This document shows, piece by piece, positions 1-9,500 of a DNA stretch of 64,000 nucleotides. The translations under genes and the position numbers were made by a program. This DNA comes from Paenibacillus lupini (lineage in GTDB: Bacteria > Bacillota > Bacilli > Paenibacillales > Paenibacillaceae), in NCBI RefSeq assembly GCF_011761355.1, contig NZ_JAASRW010000003.1, forward strand, positions 395,188-459,187, in the 5' to 3' direction. Every line of letters begins with the position of its first letter. The stretch's first letter is position 1. Under the pieces are notes generated by a model. The model saw nothing but the letters and a program-made list of their open reading frames with translations, was not told where the DNA came from and made no database searches.

Positions 1-2
1 CT

Positions 3-95
3 ACTATGCTGCGTCAGTTGGGGCATGCTTCTACGATGAACGATTACGTATTATTCTTGTATCAGCAGCCTGCGGAACAGTCAGGGGCTTCATAG
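3..95 (+). CDS. Possible C-terminal end of a gene entering from the left
   Basis: Frame 3 is open from the window edge to TAG at 93-95 and would encode about 30 residues ending QQPAEQSGAS. A strong terminator follows 18 bases later, which fits the end of a plus-strand gene. Frame 2 is also open, to TAG at 98-100, so the frame is not settled. The LGHAS string faintly recalls the end of tyrosine recombinases, but this is too short to assign. No function is proposed. Confidence 0.2.
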   Translation, partial: TMLRQLGHASTMNDYVLFLYQQPAEQSGAS

Positions 96-112
96 GCTAG
101 GGTAACACGGCA

Positions 113-146
113 ACAGTGCGCGGTATATCGTGCACTGTTTTTTTTG
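113..146 (+). terminator. Rho-independent terminator
   Basis: A 7-bp stem, ACAGTGC (113-119) with GCACTGT (132-138), is followed by an 8-base T run. It closes the transcript entering from the left. Between it and the urtA promoter (about 147-345) the DNA is AT-rich and I see no gene. Confidence 0.75.
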
Positions 147-347
147 TGATCACATGTACAACTCGGGAGCCATCTCTGTGGTCTCTACAGGGCAGATTAA
201 ATGCAATGAACATAACATAATTTGTTAATTTAATGGTATAAAATGTTGGTATTTTGATTAACGTACTGCGGACTATGACACTTTTTATCGAAAAATGCCA
301 AAAACCACTCAATTAATAAGACGAATTTCCTCATTTTTTAATTTTAA

Positions 348-364
348 TGTCATGTATATTGACA
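348..364. promoter_or_regulatory. GlnR/TnrA-type nitrogen operator
   Basis: The 17-base sequence TGTCATGTATATTGACA fits the GlnR/TnrA consensus TGTNA-N7-TNACA at every fixed position. Its right half is the -35 hexamer of the urtA promoter, so a bound regulator would compete with RNA polymerase. This is a sensible position for shutting off urea uptake when nitrogen is plentiful. The motif is seen directly; which regulator binds, and the sign of control, are inferred. Confidence 0.7.
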
Positions 365-387
365 TGAAAATTGCCCCCTCCTATAAT
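359..387 (+). promoter_or_regulatory. Sigma-A promoter of urtA
   Basis: TTGACA (359-364) and TATAAT (382-387) are both perfect consensus hexamers separated by 17 bases, pointing at urtA. Transcription should begin near 394, leaving a leader of about 75 nt. Confidence 0.85.
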
Positions 388-468
388 GATGATGCGAACG
401 ATGGAAATGCAATCCAATTTAATGTTCGTGATTAGAACAAAAACAAAGAAGAGTTGGGGAGTGGAGAG

Positions 469-1719
469 ATGAAAAAGAAATGGTTTTATCAGATGGGGCT
501 CGTTGCAGTGGTACTTAGCTTACTGCTTGCAGCCTGCGGCAACAATGAAGAACCAGCATCCACGACAACAGAGAGCAGCTCGGGAGCTGCAACCGGCGAC
601 ACAATCAAGGTAGGGGTGCTGCATTCTTTAAGCGGAACGATGGCAATCAGTGAGGTATCCGTTCGGGATGCTGAAATGATGGCGATTGAAGAGATAAACG
701 CAGCCGGCGGCGTGCTTGGCAAGAAGATCGAAGCAATCCAAGAGGACGGTGCGTCCGACTGGCCAACCTTTGCTGAGAAAGCACGTAAGCTGATCTCGGA
801 AGATAAAGTCGCAACCGTGTTCGGAGGATGGACGTCTTCCAGCCGTAAAGCGATGAAACCGGTGTTTGAAGAATTGAACGGCTTACTATGGTATCCGGTT
901 CAATATGAAGGTCTCGAAGCTTCCCCTAACATTTTCTATACAGGTGCAACAACCAACCAACAAATCGTTCCGGCGGTTGACTGGCTGCTTGAGAATCGCG
1001 GCAAAAAGTTCTATCTGCTTGGTTCGGACTACGTATTCCCTCGTACAGCAAATCTGATCATCAAAGAGCAATTGAAAGCAAAAGGCGGAGAAATGGTTGG
1101 AGAGGAATATACGCCGCTTGGCCATACCGACTACAGCACAATCATCAGTAAGATCAAAGAAGCGAAACCAGATGTTGTGTTCAACACACTAAACGGTGAC
1201 AGTAACGTTGCATTCTTCAAACAGCTGCAGGATGCAGGCATTACGGCTAAAGATATGACGACATTGTCCGTGTCGGTGGCCGAAGAAGAAATTCGCGGCA
1301 TCGGCGTAGACGTGCTGCAAGGACAATTAGCTGCATGGAACTACTATCAAACGACGGATACACCAGCGAACAAGACTTTCGTTGAGAACTATAAGAAGAA
1401 ATACGGTGAAGACCGCGTAACGGCAGACCCAATTGAAGCAGGCTACACCGCAGTATACCTGTGGAAGGCTGCAGTAGAAAAAGCAGGCTCGACCGAAGTG
1501 GATAAAGTGAAAGAAGCGGCAAAAGGGCTTGAATGGGATGCTCCTGAAGGTAAAGTGACAATTGATGGAGAGACACAGCATATTTTCAAAACCGTGCGGA
1601 TCGGCGAAGTGCAGGCGGACGGACAGTTTAAAGAGCTGTGGAACTCCGGAGATGCGGTTAAACCAGATCCATTCCTGAAAGGTTACGACTGGGCAGCAAG
1701 CATCAAACCGACGGATTAA
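469..1719 (+). CDS. urtA: Urea ABC transporter substrate-binding lipoprotein UrtA
   Basis: Binds extracellular urea and delivers it to the UrtBC channel. The 416-residue protein has a Lys-rich n-region, a hydrophobic stretch and the lipobox LAAC (Cys23), then a Ser/Thr/Ala linker and a type I periplasmic-binding fold beginning [17 protein letters not shown]. Segments such as [18 protein letters not shown] and AWNYYQ are typical of UrtA rather than of branched-chain amino acid binders. I place the start at ATG 469, seven bases after GGGGAG; an in-frame TTG at 454 has no ribosome site. First gene of urtABCDE, behind a nitrogen-type operator and promoter. Identification is secure from the sequence and the complete downstream operon. 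Confidence 0.93.
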   Translation: MKKKWFYQMGLVAVVLSLLLAACGNNEEPASTTTESSSGAATGDTIKVGVLHSLSGTMAISEVSVRDAEMMAIEEINAAGGVLGKKIEAIQEDGASDWPTFAEKARKLISEDKVATVFGGWTSSSRKAMKPVFEELNGLLWYPVQYEGLEASPNIFYTGATTNQQIVPAVDWLLENRGKKFYLLGSDYVFPRTANLIIKEQLKAKGGEMVGEEYTPLGHTDYSTIISKIKEAKPDVVFNTLNGDSNVAFFKQLQDAGITAKDMTTLSVSVAEEEIRGIGVDVLQGQLAAWNYYQTTDTPANKTFVENYKKKYGEDRVTADPIEAGYTAVYLWKAAVEKAGSTEVDKVKEAAKGLEWDAPEGKVTIDGETQHIFKTVRIGEVQADGQFKELWNSGDAVKPDPFLKGYDWAASIKPTD

Positions 1720-1755
1720 TCGGGTGAGCTTCAGCTAAGCGGCAGCGATTAAGGT

Positions 1756-1801
1756 GGGGAGTATTCGACAGTTTTTTGCTTCGGATACTCCTTTTCCTTT
1801 T
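1756..1801 (+). terminator. Attenuating hairpin between urtA and urtB
   Basis: GGAGTAT (1758-1764) pairs with ATACTCC (1785-1791), followed by the T-rich CTTTTCCTTTT. A partial terminator here would leave more mRNA for the binding protein than for the membrane and ATPase genes, a common arrangement in ABC operons. The hairpin is seen; the attenuation role is inferred. Confidence 0.6.
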
Positions 1802-1832
1802 GTGGCGGAAATCATGAAGGAGTTGAGGGTGT

Positions 1833-2738
1833 ATGGAAGTAATTGTGTTGCAGTTGTTTAATGGGCTGAGCGTTAGTTCGATTTTGCTGCTGATTGCGCT
1901 TGGCTTAGCCATTACGTTTGGTTTGATGAAGGTGATCAATATGGCGCACGGGGAGCTTATTATGATCGGCGCTTACTCCACGTACTTGACGCAAAATATA
2001 TTTAACGACTATTTGCCGAAATCGATGTTCGACTGGTATTTCGTGCTAGCGATCCCTGTTAGCTTCTTAATTGCCTTCTTGTTCGGCCTTATTCTTGAGA
2101 TGAGTCTCATTCGGTTTCTATATGGCAGACCACTCGACAGCCTGCTTGCTACTTGGGGTGTTGGTCTAGTGCTGCAGCAGCTCGCGAGATCTATCTTCGG
2201 AGCACCAAACGTTGCAGTGACGAGCCCTTCCTGGCTGGATGGTGGTGTTACCTTCCTTGGATCGGTGCTTCCATACAAACGGTTATTTATTATCGGGCTG
2301 GTCGCTCTCACGCTGCTGGCGATGTACTTCTATATTTACCGCAGCCTTGAAGGGCGCAGAATGCGGGCGGTTATGCAAAATCGCGACATGGCCTCATGCC
2401 TTGGCGTATCGACTCGCCGCGTTGATGCTATGACATTTGCAATTGGCTCGGGGATTGCAGGCATTGCCGGATGTGCGCTTACGCTGCTTGGTCCAATTGG
2501 ACCTTCGCTTGGCACTTATTATATTGTAGATGCCTTTATGGTTGTGGTCCTTGGCGGGGTCGGCAAGCTGGTTGGGACCGTGCTTGGTGCGCTTGGGATC
2601 GGCGTGTTTAATACGATGTTCGAATATTGGACGAATGCATCGCTTGGCAAAGTACTCGTATTCATCTGTATCGTTGCTTTCCTGCAATGGAGACCGATGG
2701 GGTTCATCGCGATGCGCTCGCGTTCGCTTGATTCATAG
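1833..2738 (+). CDS. urtB: Urea ABC transporter permease UrtB
   Basis: One of the two membrane subunits that form the urea channel with UrtC. The 301 residues read as about eight membrane helices of the branched-chain permease (LivH-like) family, with the characteristic [18 protein letters not shown] near the N-terminus and a [16 protein letters not shown] loop near residue 240 that usually contacts the ATPases. The ATG at 1833 follows AAGGAG by about ten bases. It lies 113 bp after urtA, across a hairpin, and 17 bp before urtC. Confidence 0.92.
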   Translation: MEVIVLQLFNGLSVSSILLLIALGLAITFGLMKVINMAHGELIMIGAYSTYLTQNIFNDYLPKSMFDWYFVLAIPVSFLIAFLFGLILEMSLIRFLYGRPLDSLLATWGVGLVLQQLARSIFGAPNVAVTSPSWLDGGVTFLGSVLPYKRLFIIGLVALTLLAMYFYIYRSLEGRRMRAVMQNRDMASCLGVSTRRVDAMTFAIGSGIAGIAGCALTLLGPIGPSLGTYYIVDAFMVVVLGGVGKLVGTVLGALGIGVFNTMFEYWTNASLGKVLVFICIVAFLQWRPMGFIAMRSRSLDS

Positions 2739-2755
2739 AGAAAGGTGGAGAATTG

Positions 2756-3850
2756 ATGTTGACACTAAGAAAATTATCTCCCCAACGTTTATGGCTGCTC
2801 GCCGGATATGCAGCGGCTGCCGCTACGATGTTCTCAGCCCCGATGTTCTTAAACGACTTCCGGCTGAATCTGCTCGCCAAGTTTCTAGCCTTTGCGATTG
2901 TTGCGCCTGGCCTCGATCTCATCTGGGGCTACACCGGTATTCTGAGCTTAGGGCATGGTATCTTCTTTGGTCTTGGCGCCTATGCGATGGCGATGTACTT
3001 AAAGCTTGAGGCAAGCGGCGGGAAACTTCCGGATTTTATGGGCTGGAGCGGATTAAGCGAGCTGCCGTGGTTCTGGAAGCCGTTTGAGAATTTCGGATTT
3101 GCAGTGCTGATGGGGATTCTCATACCTGCTGCATTGGCGCTGTTTCTTGGATTCTTTACCTTCCGTAATCGAATTCGCGGCGTCTATTTCACGATTCTTA
3201 CGCAGGCTCTTGTTATCATCACGACAACGCTGCTTGTTGGTCAGCAAGCCTATACTGGCGGGACGAACGGCGTTACGGGTTTTAGCAAAATATTAGGGGA
3301 ATCCATTGCTTCGCCGGATACGAAAAGGTTGTTGTATTGGGTGACGGCGGCGGTGCTGGTGGCGGTATTTATCTTGTGTCGTTATGTCGTGAAAAGCCGG
3401 TTCGGCAAAGTGCTTCGTGCCATCCGTGACGGAGAGAACCGGGTTCGCTTCATCGGCTATAATCCAGCTGTTTATCAGATGGTTATTTTCACATTGTCGG
3501 CTGCGATTGCGGGGATTGCAGGGATGCTGTTTGTCCTCCATGTTGGTATAATTTCTCCTTCTATGATGGGGATTGTACCTTCGATTGAGATGGTGCTGTG
3601 GGTTGCTATTGGTGGCCGTGGCACATTAATTGGTGCCGCACTTGGCGCAGTGCTGATGAACTGGGCGAAAAGCGAGTTCAGCACGACCTATCCGGAAGGA
3701 TGGACGTATTTCCTCGGTGGCGTGTTTATCCTTGTTGTTGTCTTTCTGCCAAACGGGCTGGCGGGCCTGGTCAGTAAGCTTAAGTTCAGCAAATCAAGAG
3801 AAGTCAGGAGTGAGGCGGAGCATGACGGAATCGAGCATCCTGCAGTGTGA
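2756..3850 (+). CDS. urtC: Urea ABC transporter permease UrtC
   Basis: Second membrane subunit of the urea importer (LivM-like family, 364 residues, 9-10 predicted helices). Diagnostic stretches are [31 protein letters not shown] and [14 protein letters not shown] choose ATG 2756, which follows AAGGTGGAG by about six bases; the in-frame TTG just before it is too close to that site. The 3' end overlaps the start of urtD by 29 bases, implying coupled translation. Confidence 0.92.
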   Translation: MLTLRKLSPQRLWLLAGYAAAAATMFSAPMFLNDFRLNLLAKFLAFAIVAPGLDLIWGYTGILSLGHGIFFGLGAYAMAMYLKLEASGGKLPDFMGWSGLSELPWFWKPFENFGFAVLMGILIPAALALFLGFFTFRNRIRGVYFTILTQALVIITTTLLVGQQAYTGGTNGVTGFSKILGESIASPDTKRLLYWVTAAVLVAVFILCRYVVKSRFGKVLRAIRDGENRVRFIGYNPAVYQMVIFTLSAAIAGIAGMLFVLHVGIISPSMMGIVPSIEMVLWVAIGGRGTLIGAALGAVLMNWAKSEFSTTYPEGWTYFLGGVFILVVVFLPNGLAGLVSKLKFSKSREVRSEAEHDGIEHPAV

Positions 3851-4598
3851 TGAGGTGACAGTGGCGTTTGATGGGTTCAAAGCGATTCAGGGCATGAGCC
3901 TGCATTTGCAGAAAGAAGAGCTTCGTTTTTTAATCGGACCAAATGGTGCTGGTAAAACAACGATGCTGGACGTGATCTGCGGTAAGGTAAAGCCGACGAC
4001 TGGCTCGGTTACCTTCAAGCAATCCATCGATATCGCGAAGAAAAAAGAGCATCAGATCGCCGAGCTTGGCATCGGCCGCAAGTTCCAAGCGCCGTCGATT
4101 TTCCCATCAATGACGGTGTTTGAGAATTTGGAGATTGCCATGCGCCAGCGGCGCGGCGTGTTTACGGTGATGTTTGCCCGGATGAAGGCGGAGGAGCGGG
4201 AACGTATTGAACATCAGCTTGTTATGATCGGGCTGCAGGATAAGGCGGATTGGCGGGCGGGCGGCTTATCGCATGGCGAGAAGCAATGGCTCGAGATTGG
4301 CATGATGCTGCTTCAAGAACCGGAAGTCTTGCTGCTGGATGAACCTGTAGCAGGGATGACTGATAAAGAAACAGATAAAACAGGCGAGCTATTAATTGAG
4401 ATAGCCCGGCATCGTTCAATCGTTGTGGTGGAGCATGATATGGAGTTTGTTCGTAATTTTGCGAGCAAGGTGACGGTCATGCATGAAGGGAAGCTGCTGA
4501 AGGAAGGGTCGATGGAAGAGGTGCAGCGGGATGACCGTGTAGCTGAAGTCTATCTAGGGAAAAGGCGGGATGCGGATGTTAGCCGTTCAACAGCTTGA
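3822..4598 (+). CDS. urtD: Urea ABC transporter ATPase UrtD
   Basis: Cytoplasmic ATPase of the urea importer (LivG-like, 258 residues). Walker [10 protein letters not shown], signature [15 protein letters not shown], Walker B VLLLDEP and the switch His in VVEHDMEF are all present. SHGE instead of SGGQ is usual for UrtD. The reading frame is open much further upstream, but ATG 3822, preceded by GGAGTGAGGCGGAG, gives the normal family length and N-terminus. It overlaps urtC and, at its end, urtE, each by about 25-29 bases. Confidence 0.92.
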   Translation: MTESSILQCDEVTVAFDGFKAIQGMSLHLQKEELRFLIGPNGAGKTTMLDVICGKVKPTTGSVTFKQSIDIAKKKEHQIAELGIGRKFQAPSIFPSMTVFENLEIAMRQRRGVFTVMFARMKAEERERIEHQLVMIGLQDKADWRAGGLSHGEKQWLEIGMMLLQEPEVLLLDEPVAGMTDKETDKTGELLIEIARHRSIVVVEHDMEFVRNFASKVTVMHEGKLLKEGSMEEVQRDDRVAEVYLGKRRDADVSRSTA

Positions 4599-5274
4599 AG
4601 CGGGTTATGGGGAAAGCGTCATTTTGCGTAACGTGACCCTGCGGGTAGAGCCTGGGCAGGTCGTCTGCCTGCTTGGACGTAATGGTGTCGGGAAGACGAC
4701 ACTGATGAAGAGTATTATGGGCTTGCTTAAAGCGCGTAAAGGAACGGTCGCATACAACGGGCGAGAGCTTACGAAGGCTGCACCGGGACGCCGCGCGAAG
4801 AGTGGAATCGGTTATGTGCCGCAGGGACGTGAAATCTTCGGACAGCTGACCGTCTATGAGAATATATTGGTCGGCCTTGAGGCTTCGCGGGACAATAAGC
4901 TCCAGTCCATTCCGGAGGAGGCAATCGCCAAGTTCCCGGTGCTGCCCACGATGTACACTCGGCGCGGAGGTGATCTAAGCGGCGGCCAGCAGCAGCAGCT
5001 GGCTTTTGCTCGAGCGCTCGCTTCAAAGCCGGACTTGTTACTGCTCGATGAACCATGCGAGGGCATCCAGCCATCTATCGTCGATGACATTCGTGATGTA
5101 ATCCGATCCATTAAGGCGGATGGGAAGACATCGATTTTGCTGGTGGAGCAAAGCCTTGATTTTGTGAAGAGCGTCGGAGATTATTTCTATGTGTTAGAGA
5201 AGGGTGCTATCGCATGGGAAGGCGGCCTTGAAGCGCTGAGTGATGAGGTCATTAAGAAGTATTTGACGGTGTAA
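4576..5274 (+). CDS. urtE: Urea ABC transporter ATPase UrtE
   Basis: Second ATPase of the importer (LivF-like, 232 residues). Walker A GRNGVGKTT, signature LSGGQQQQLAFARAL, Walker B LLLLDEPCEGIQPS and VEQSLDF are intact. Two in-frame ATGs sit at 4570 and 4576; I prefer 4576 because AAAGGCGGG ends just before 4570 and is spaced correctly only for the second. It overlaps the end of urtD by 23 bases and is the last gene of the operon. No urease genes lie in this window, so the enzyme using the imported urea must be encoded elsewhere. Confidence 0.92.
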   Translation: MLAVQQLEAGYGESVILRNVTLRVEPGQVVCLLGRNGVGKTTLMKSIMGLLKARKGTVAYNGRELTKAAPGRRAKSGIGYVPQGREIFGQLTVYENILVGLEASRDNKLQSIPEEAIAKFPVLPTMYTRRGGDLSGGQQQQLAFARALASKPDLLLLDEPCEGIQPSIVDDIRDVIRSIKADGKTSILLVEQSLDFVKSVGDYFYVLEKGAIAWEGGLEALSDEVIKKYLTV

Positions 5275-5282
5275 CTGAAATA

Positions 5283-5436
5283 GGATCTCTTGGATCTGTC
5301 TAAAGACGTGAGCTACATTGGATTATCTCCAATAGAATGATACGCGGAGGATTTTATTGGATTTATTCCAATCAAGGTTCGAAGCTATCCCCAATTTAGT
5401 GTAAATATTGGATGAAATCCAATGTAAGATCCAAGG
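5283..5436. repeat. Cluster of three ATTGGA/TCCAAT palindromes inside a larger inverted repeat
   Basis: Three 17-base palindromes with arms ATTGGA and TCCAAT around five variable bases lie at 5317-5333, 5356-5372 and 5407-5423. They sit between the 9-base inverted repeats CTTGGATCT (5289-5297) and AGATCCAAG (5427-5435). As RNA the block could fold into a three-armed structure closed by an outer stem. It lies after urtE and before its terminator. No coding sequence is seen in 5275-5520. Confidence 0.7.
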
Positions 5437-5520
5437 GAAATAAAAGCGGTTGTGCAATAGGCAGCGTGACGCCAGTCAAAATCGGCTGCACCGAGCTACG
5501 GAATACATTAGTGTTCATTA

Positions 5521-5557
5521 AAAGAGCAGTTCCTCTAATTGAAGGAACTGCTCTTTT
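5521..5557. terminator. Bidirectional terminator
   Basis: A perfect 14-bp stem, AAAGAGCAGTTCCT (5521-5534) with AGGAACTGCTCTTT (5543-5556), has A- and T-rich flanks. It ends the urt operon and the convergent SUFU-domain gene. Confidence 0.9.
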
Positions 5558-5566
5558 CTTAGTCTG

Positions 5567-6298
5567 TTAGAACAAGCCTAACCACTTTTTGCAGGTATTT
5601 TTGCGTCCTGGATCGACTATAGGGGTTACGCCAGCTTTATCAAGCTTCTCTAATAAGGCATCTGAGCCATGCTTGAGTTTAAAGCTCATTTCACTATTAT
5701 AAAGAGGCATTAAGTTGAAGAAGTGTACTTCCTTGCCAGGTAAAATCGGTAGCGTAAAGAACTCTTTAGGCGATTGGACTGTAGTGGGAAGGGTAAGCAT
5801 CATACCCGACAGCTTTGTATTTTTTGCATAGGGCTCTACAGGATTGTTATTTGGAATCGTATGGCCTGCATACAGCCAAGTTTTATACTCGTGCGGAAAA
5901 CGCGCAAGCGTCTTTAGGCTTCTGATGGGCCAATAATTCTCTTCGCTTTTGAAGCTCTCTTCAGATAGTTCCCAAGAAGCAGGGAGACAAATCATAAGTT
6001 CGGCATAACGGAAATCTTCTGCTCCATCAGGCACTGTCATTGATATATTACTCATTCCGCAGGTTATTAAGGTAATGTAGTTTCTCTCTTTGGTTGGAGC
6101 GACGAACAAGATATCCAGATGAATGAGATCGGAGATAACTTCATGGAAAACAGCTTGAATTGGCCCGATATGCTTCTCAACATGCTGGGAAATTAAATCA
6201 ATGGAGACCTCATTAGCTTGAGCAAAAGTAAAAGAGTGGTTCGATGGTTGATGGCGATAAATGATACTTCCAGCAGGCGAGCGTTCTTCTGTTTTCAT
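5567..6298 (-). CDS. Suppressor of fused (SUFU) domain protein
   Basis: A cytoplasmic protein of 243 residues. The core LARFPHEYKTWLYAGHTIPN, preceded by YAELMICLPASWELSEESF and NYWPIRSLK, is the bacterial SUFU-domain (PF05076) pattern. Members are often linked to contact-dependent toxin immunity or are of unknown role. The frame is open upstream to 6517, but I place the start at 6298 because AAAGGAG stands about six bases before that ATG and the conserved domain starts shortly after. It stands alone with no toxin-like neighbour visible. The family assignment is fairly sure; the function is not. Confidence 0.75.
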   Translation of the reverse strand: MKTEERSPAGSIIYRHQPSNHSFTFAQANEVSIDLISQHVEKHIGPIQAVFHEVISDLIHLDILFVAPTKERNYITLITCGMSNISMTVPDGAEDFRYAELMICLPASWELSEESFKSEENYWPIRSLKTLARFPHEYKTWLYAGHTIPNNNPVEPYAKNTKLSGMMLTLPTTVQSPKEFFTLPILPGKEVHFFNLMPLYNSEMSFKLKHGSDALLEKLDKAGVTPIVDPGRKNTCKKWLGLF

Positions 6299-6505
6299 AA
6301 GGACTCCTTTGGGAGATTTAATATAATTAATTAAATAATACAATTTTGTATGTTTCTTGCATACTGCTGTGATAGTTTGCCGTTGGCAGGCTGTTACAGT
6401 CTTTTTTGGGTGTTCACGATAAATACTTGAGATATCGCAATATTTGAGAAGAATATAGTAACATTTTTGGGGAGTTTTGTTAGGATAATGAGTACAATTA
6501 CACTT

Positions 6506-6521
6506 ATGAAAGCGCATTCAT
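6506..6521. promoter_or_regulatory. cre site (CcpA) upstream of xylanase
   Basis: ATGAAAGCGCATTCAT fits the catabolite-responsive consensus WTGNAANCGNWWWCAW and is nearly palindromic. It lies 45 bases before the xylanase start codon, where CcpA would block transcription when preferred sugars are available. The regulation is inferred. Confidence 0.7.
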
Positions 6522-6565
6522 AGTTTGTGCTGTGTAAACATTAGAAAAAGGAGGCTATATCCATT

Positions 6566-9500
6566 TTGCGAAATTTGAAAAGATGTCTTTCTCTAACACT
6601 CATTACTGCGATGGTTTCCTCATCCGTCAGTTTTGCAACAACAGCTGTTGCGAGTGAGCCTAACTCCGAGTCCGAGTCGCAGCTTGCTCCAGCTGGGCTG
6701 AATTACGATCAATACCCGGCGTTGAAGGACGTGTATAAGGATTACTTCAAGGTTGGTACGGTCGGTTCCTTGGCCGGTCCTAGGTCGGGCCTTATTAGTT
6801 ACAATTTTAATGCGTACACACCAGAGAACGAGATGAAGCCCCAAAGCGTGCAGAACGTCAAAGGCAATTATACCTTTGATACCTTGGACGAGCTGCTGAA
6901 CAATGTTACCGACTTGTCCAGCGGTATTGCACTAATTGGGCATACACTGGCGTGGCATTCGCAGACACCAAACTGGATGTGGGATGCGCCTAATTTCGAT
7001 CGGGATACCGCGCTGGACAATCTTAATACCCATATCGACAGTGTCCTTGGCAGATATGGCGGTCAGCTTTACAGCATTGACGTGGTGAACGAAGCCATTG
7101 GCAAGGCGATCCCAAGTGATTGGAAGTCCTCCTTGGATAAAGGGGAGGGCTGGTCTCTAGCTCTTGGCTCGGATTGGGTTGAGCTTGCTTTCCTAGAGGC
7201 GGCTAAAGTAATTGACGAGAACGGCTGGGACACTAAGCTGTACTACAATGATTTTGGCCTCGACAGCGAAGCCAAAGCCCAAACCGTATACGCGATGGTT
7301 AAGGAAATCAACGAGAAATACGCCGGTACACGTCCGAACGGCAAGCCATTAATTGAAGGCATTGGTATGCAGGAGCACTACAACAGCAGCACGAAGCCCG
7401 AGAATGTAGAAGCTTCCATTAAGCTGTTCGCAACCTTACCGGGCGTGAATGTGAGTGTCACTGAGCTTGATATGGAATGGCCTAACCTGGGTTCTCTCAC
7501 TTCGGAGCAGGCTGTGGCGCAAGCCCAAAAATACGCACAGTTTTTCCAAATCTACAAGAAATACGCCGCGGGTCCGGCGAATACCACGGATAACCCGAAG
7601 GTTATCGAACGCGTGACGTTCTGGGGCTCAAATGATGGAGACAGCTGGAAGCATGACGGCTTACCGCTGCTCTTCAACGCTCCGAGCGGAACGGACATAA
7701 CAGCCAAAGAAGCGCTGGTAGCGGTTCTTGATCCCGACACTTATCTTGCGGGCAATCCTATTGTAGATGAGCCTGAACAGGAGCAAAAAGAGCCTGTCGA
7801 CGGTATTCATGTCTATGATACAAGCAAAGGGGACTCTTGGTCCGGCGCAAATATCATCTTGGGCAATAACGCAAGCGCGTGGCCTTGGTCAACGGCGGGC
7901 GAGGATGGCAAAGCAGCCTTCAAACCCGAGAAAGATGCGACGTATCGTATTTCGGTTAATTTAACATCACTTGGAACTAATGCTATACGTATGCGTTGGC
8001 TGAAAGATGATACAAACGGCTCCTTTACTTCGGCCGATGCGGCAGCAGTCAACAGTCATCCCTATTCGGCTGACCAGGTCGCCACTTCATTACCTGCCTA
8101 CTTCAACAGTGGCATGTCGACTGGCAACAGCTACACCTTAGTGAATGAAATCAAGCTCGACGGCTCCCAAGCTGCCGATGGTCTGATTGGCAACATTGCT
8201 ATACGCGGAGGGGCAGGCGGCAATAGCTTCTCTATCAATTGGATCAAAGTGGAGAAAATTAGTACCGGCGATGCGTCCGATAAATTGCTGGTTAATTGGC
8301 CGGATGGTATGCCAAAGGCCGGAACGCAAGGCGTCCATATTTACAACACGAATAACGGAGACAGTTGGTCTGGTGCGAACATCGTTCTAGGCAATAACGC
8401 GAGCGCATGGCCATGGTCAACGGCAGGCGAGGATGGCCAAGTGGCCTTCACTCCTGAGAAAGACTCGGCGTATCGGATCTCCGTCAATTACACCTCGATG
8501 GGTACAAATGCTATACGCGTGCGCTGGCTCAAAGATGAATCAAACGGAGGCTACACCTCGGCCGATGCCGCAGCAGTTAACGCTCATCCGTATTCAGCCA
8601 GCCAAGTTGCTGCTGCAATACCTGCTTACTTCAACAGTGGTATGGTGAATGCCGGAACCTATACGTTAACTAGTGAAGTTACAATGGATGGCACCCAGCC
8701 TGCTGATGGCCTGATTGGCAACATCGGCATCCGCGGAGGAGCAGGCGGCAACAGTTTCTTGATTAACTGGATCAAAGTAGAGAAGATTGGTTCCGGCGGT
8801 GCAGTTGATAAGCTGCTTGTTAATTGGCCGGAAGGAATCGACGATCCAGGCACAGAGCCTGGAGAAACCGAAGAGCCTGCGATCGTAATCCCGCCTTCGG
8901 GCCAAACTTATGAAGCATATCCGGCGCTGAAGGATGTCTACAAAGATTACTTCACTATGGGGATTTTTGGCGCAGGCGAGAATAATGCCTTGATCCACAA
9001 TTTTGCCTCGTTTACGCCTGGCAATCAGATGAAGCCTGAAAGCACGCAAAATGTTAAGGGCACTTTTACGTACGACAGCACAGACAATATGTTCAACAAC
9101 CTTACTAGCCAGAACCAGGACATGCTGTTCTATGGGCATACGCTGGCTTGGCATTCGCAGACACCTACGTGGATGTGGGACGCGCCGCCTGCAAGATATG
9201 GACAGCCAGGCACGTTCGACAAAGACACCGCCTTAGCCAATCTCAATAATCACATTGAGAATGTACTTGGTTACTACGGTGGACGTCTTACAGGCATCGA
9301 CGTAGTTAATGAAGCTGTTGGCACAGCGAATCCGAACGACTGGAAAGCCTCGCTTGCTAAAGGAGAGGGCTGGTACATGGCGCTAGGCTGGGAGTGGGTT
9401 GAGCTCGCATTCTTGAAAGCGGCCAGCGTGGTGGACAGTCATCCAGATTGGGATGTCAAACTGATCTACAATGACTTTGGTCTTGATTCACCGAGCAAAG

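Noticed and set aside
6299..6517. N-terminal extension of the SUFU-domain protein
   Set aside because: The extension has no family resemblance, and ATG 6298 has a well-spaced AAAGGAG site.
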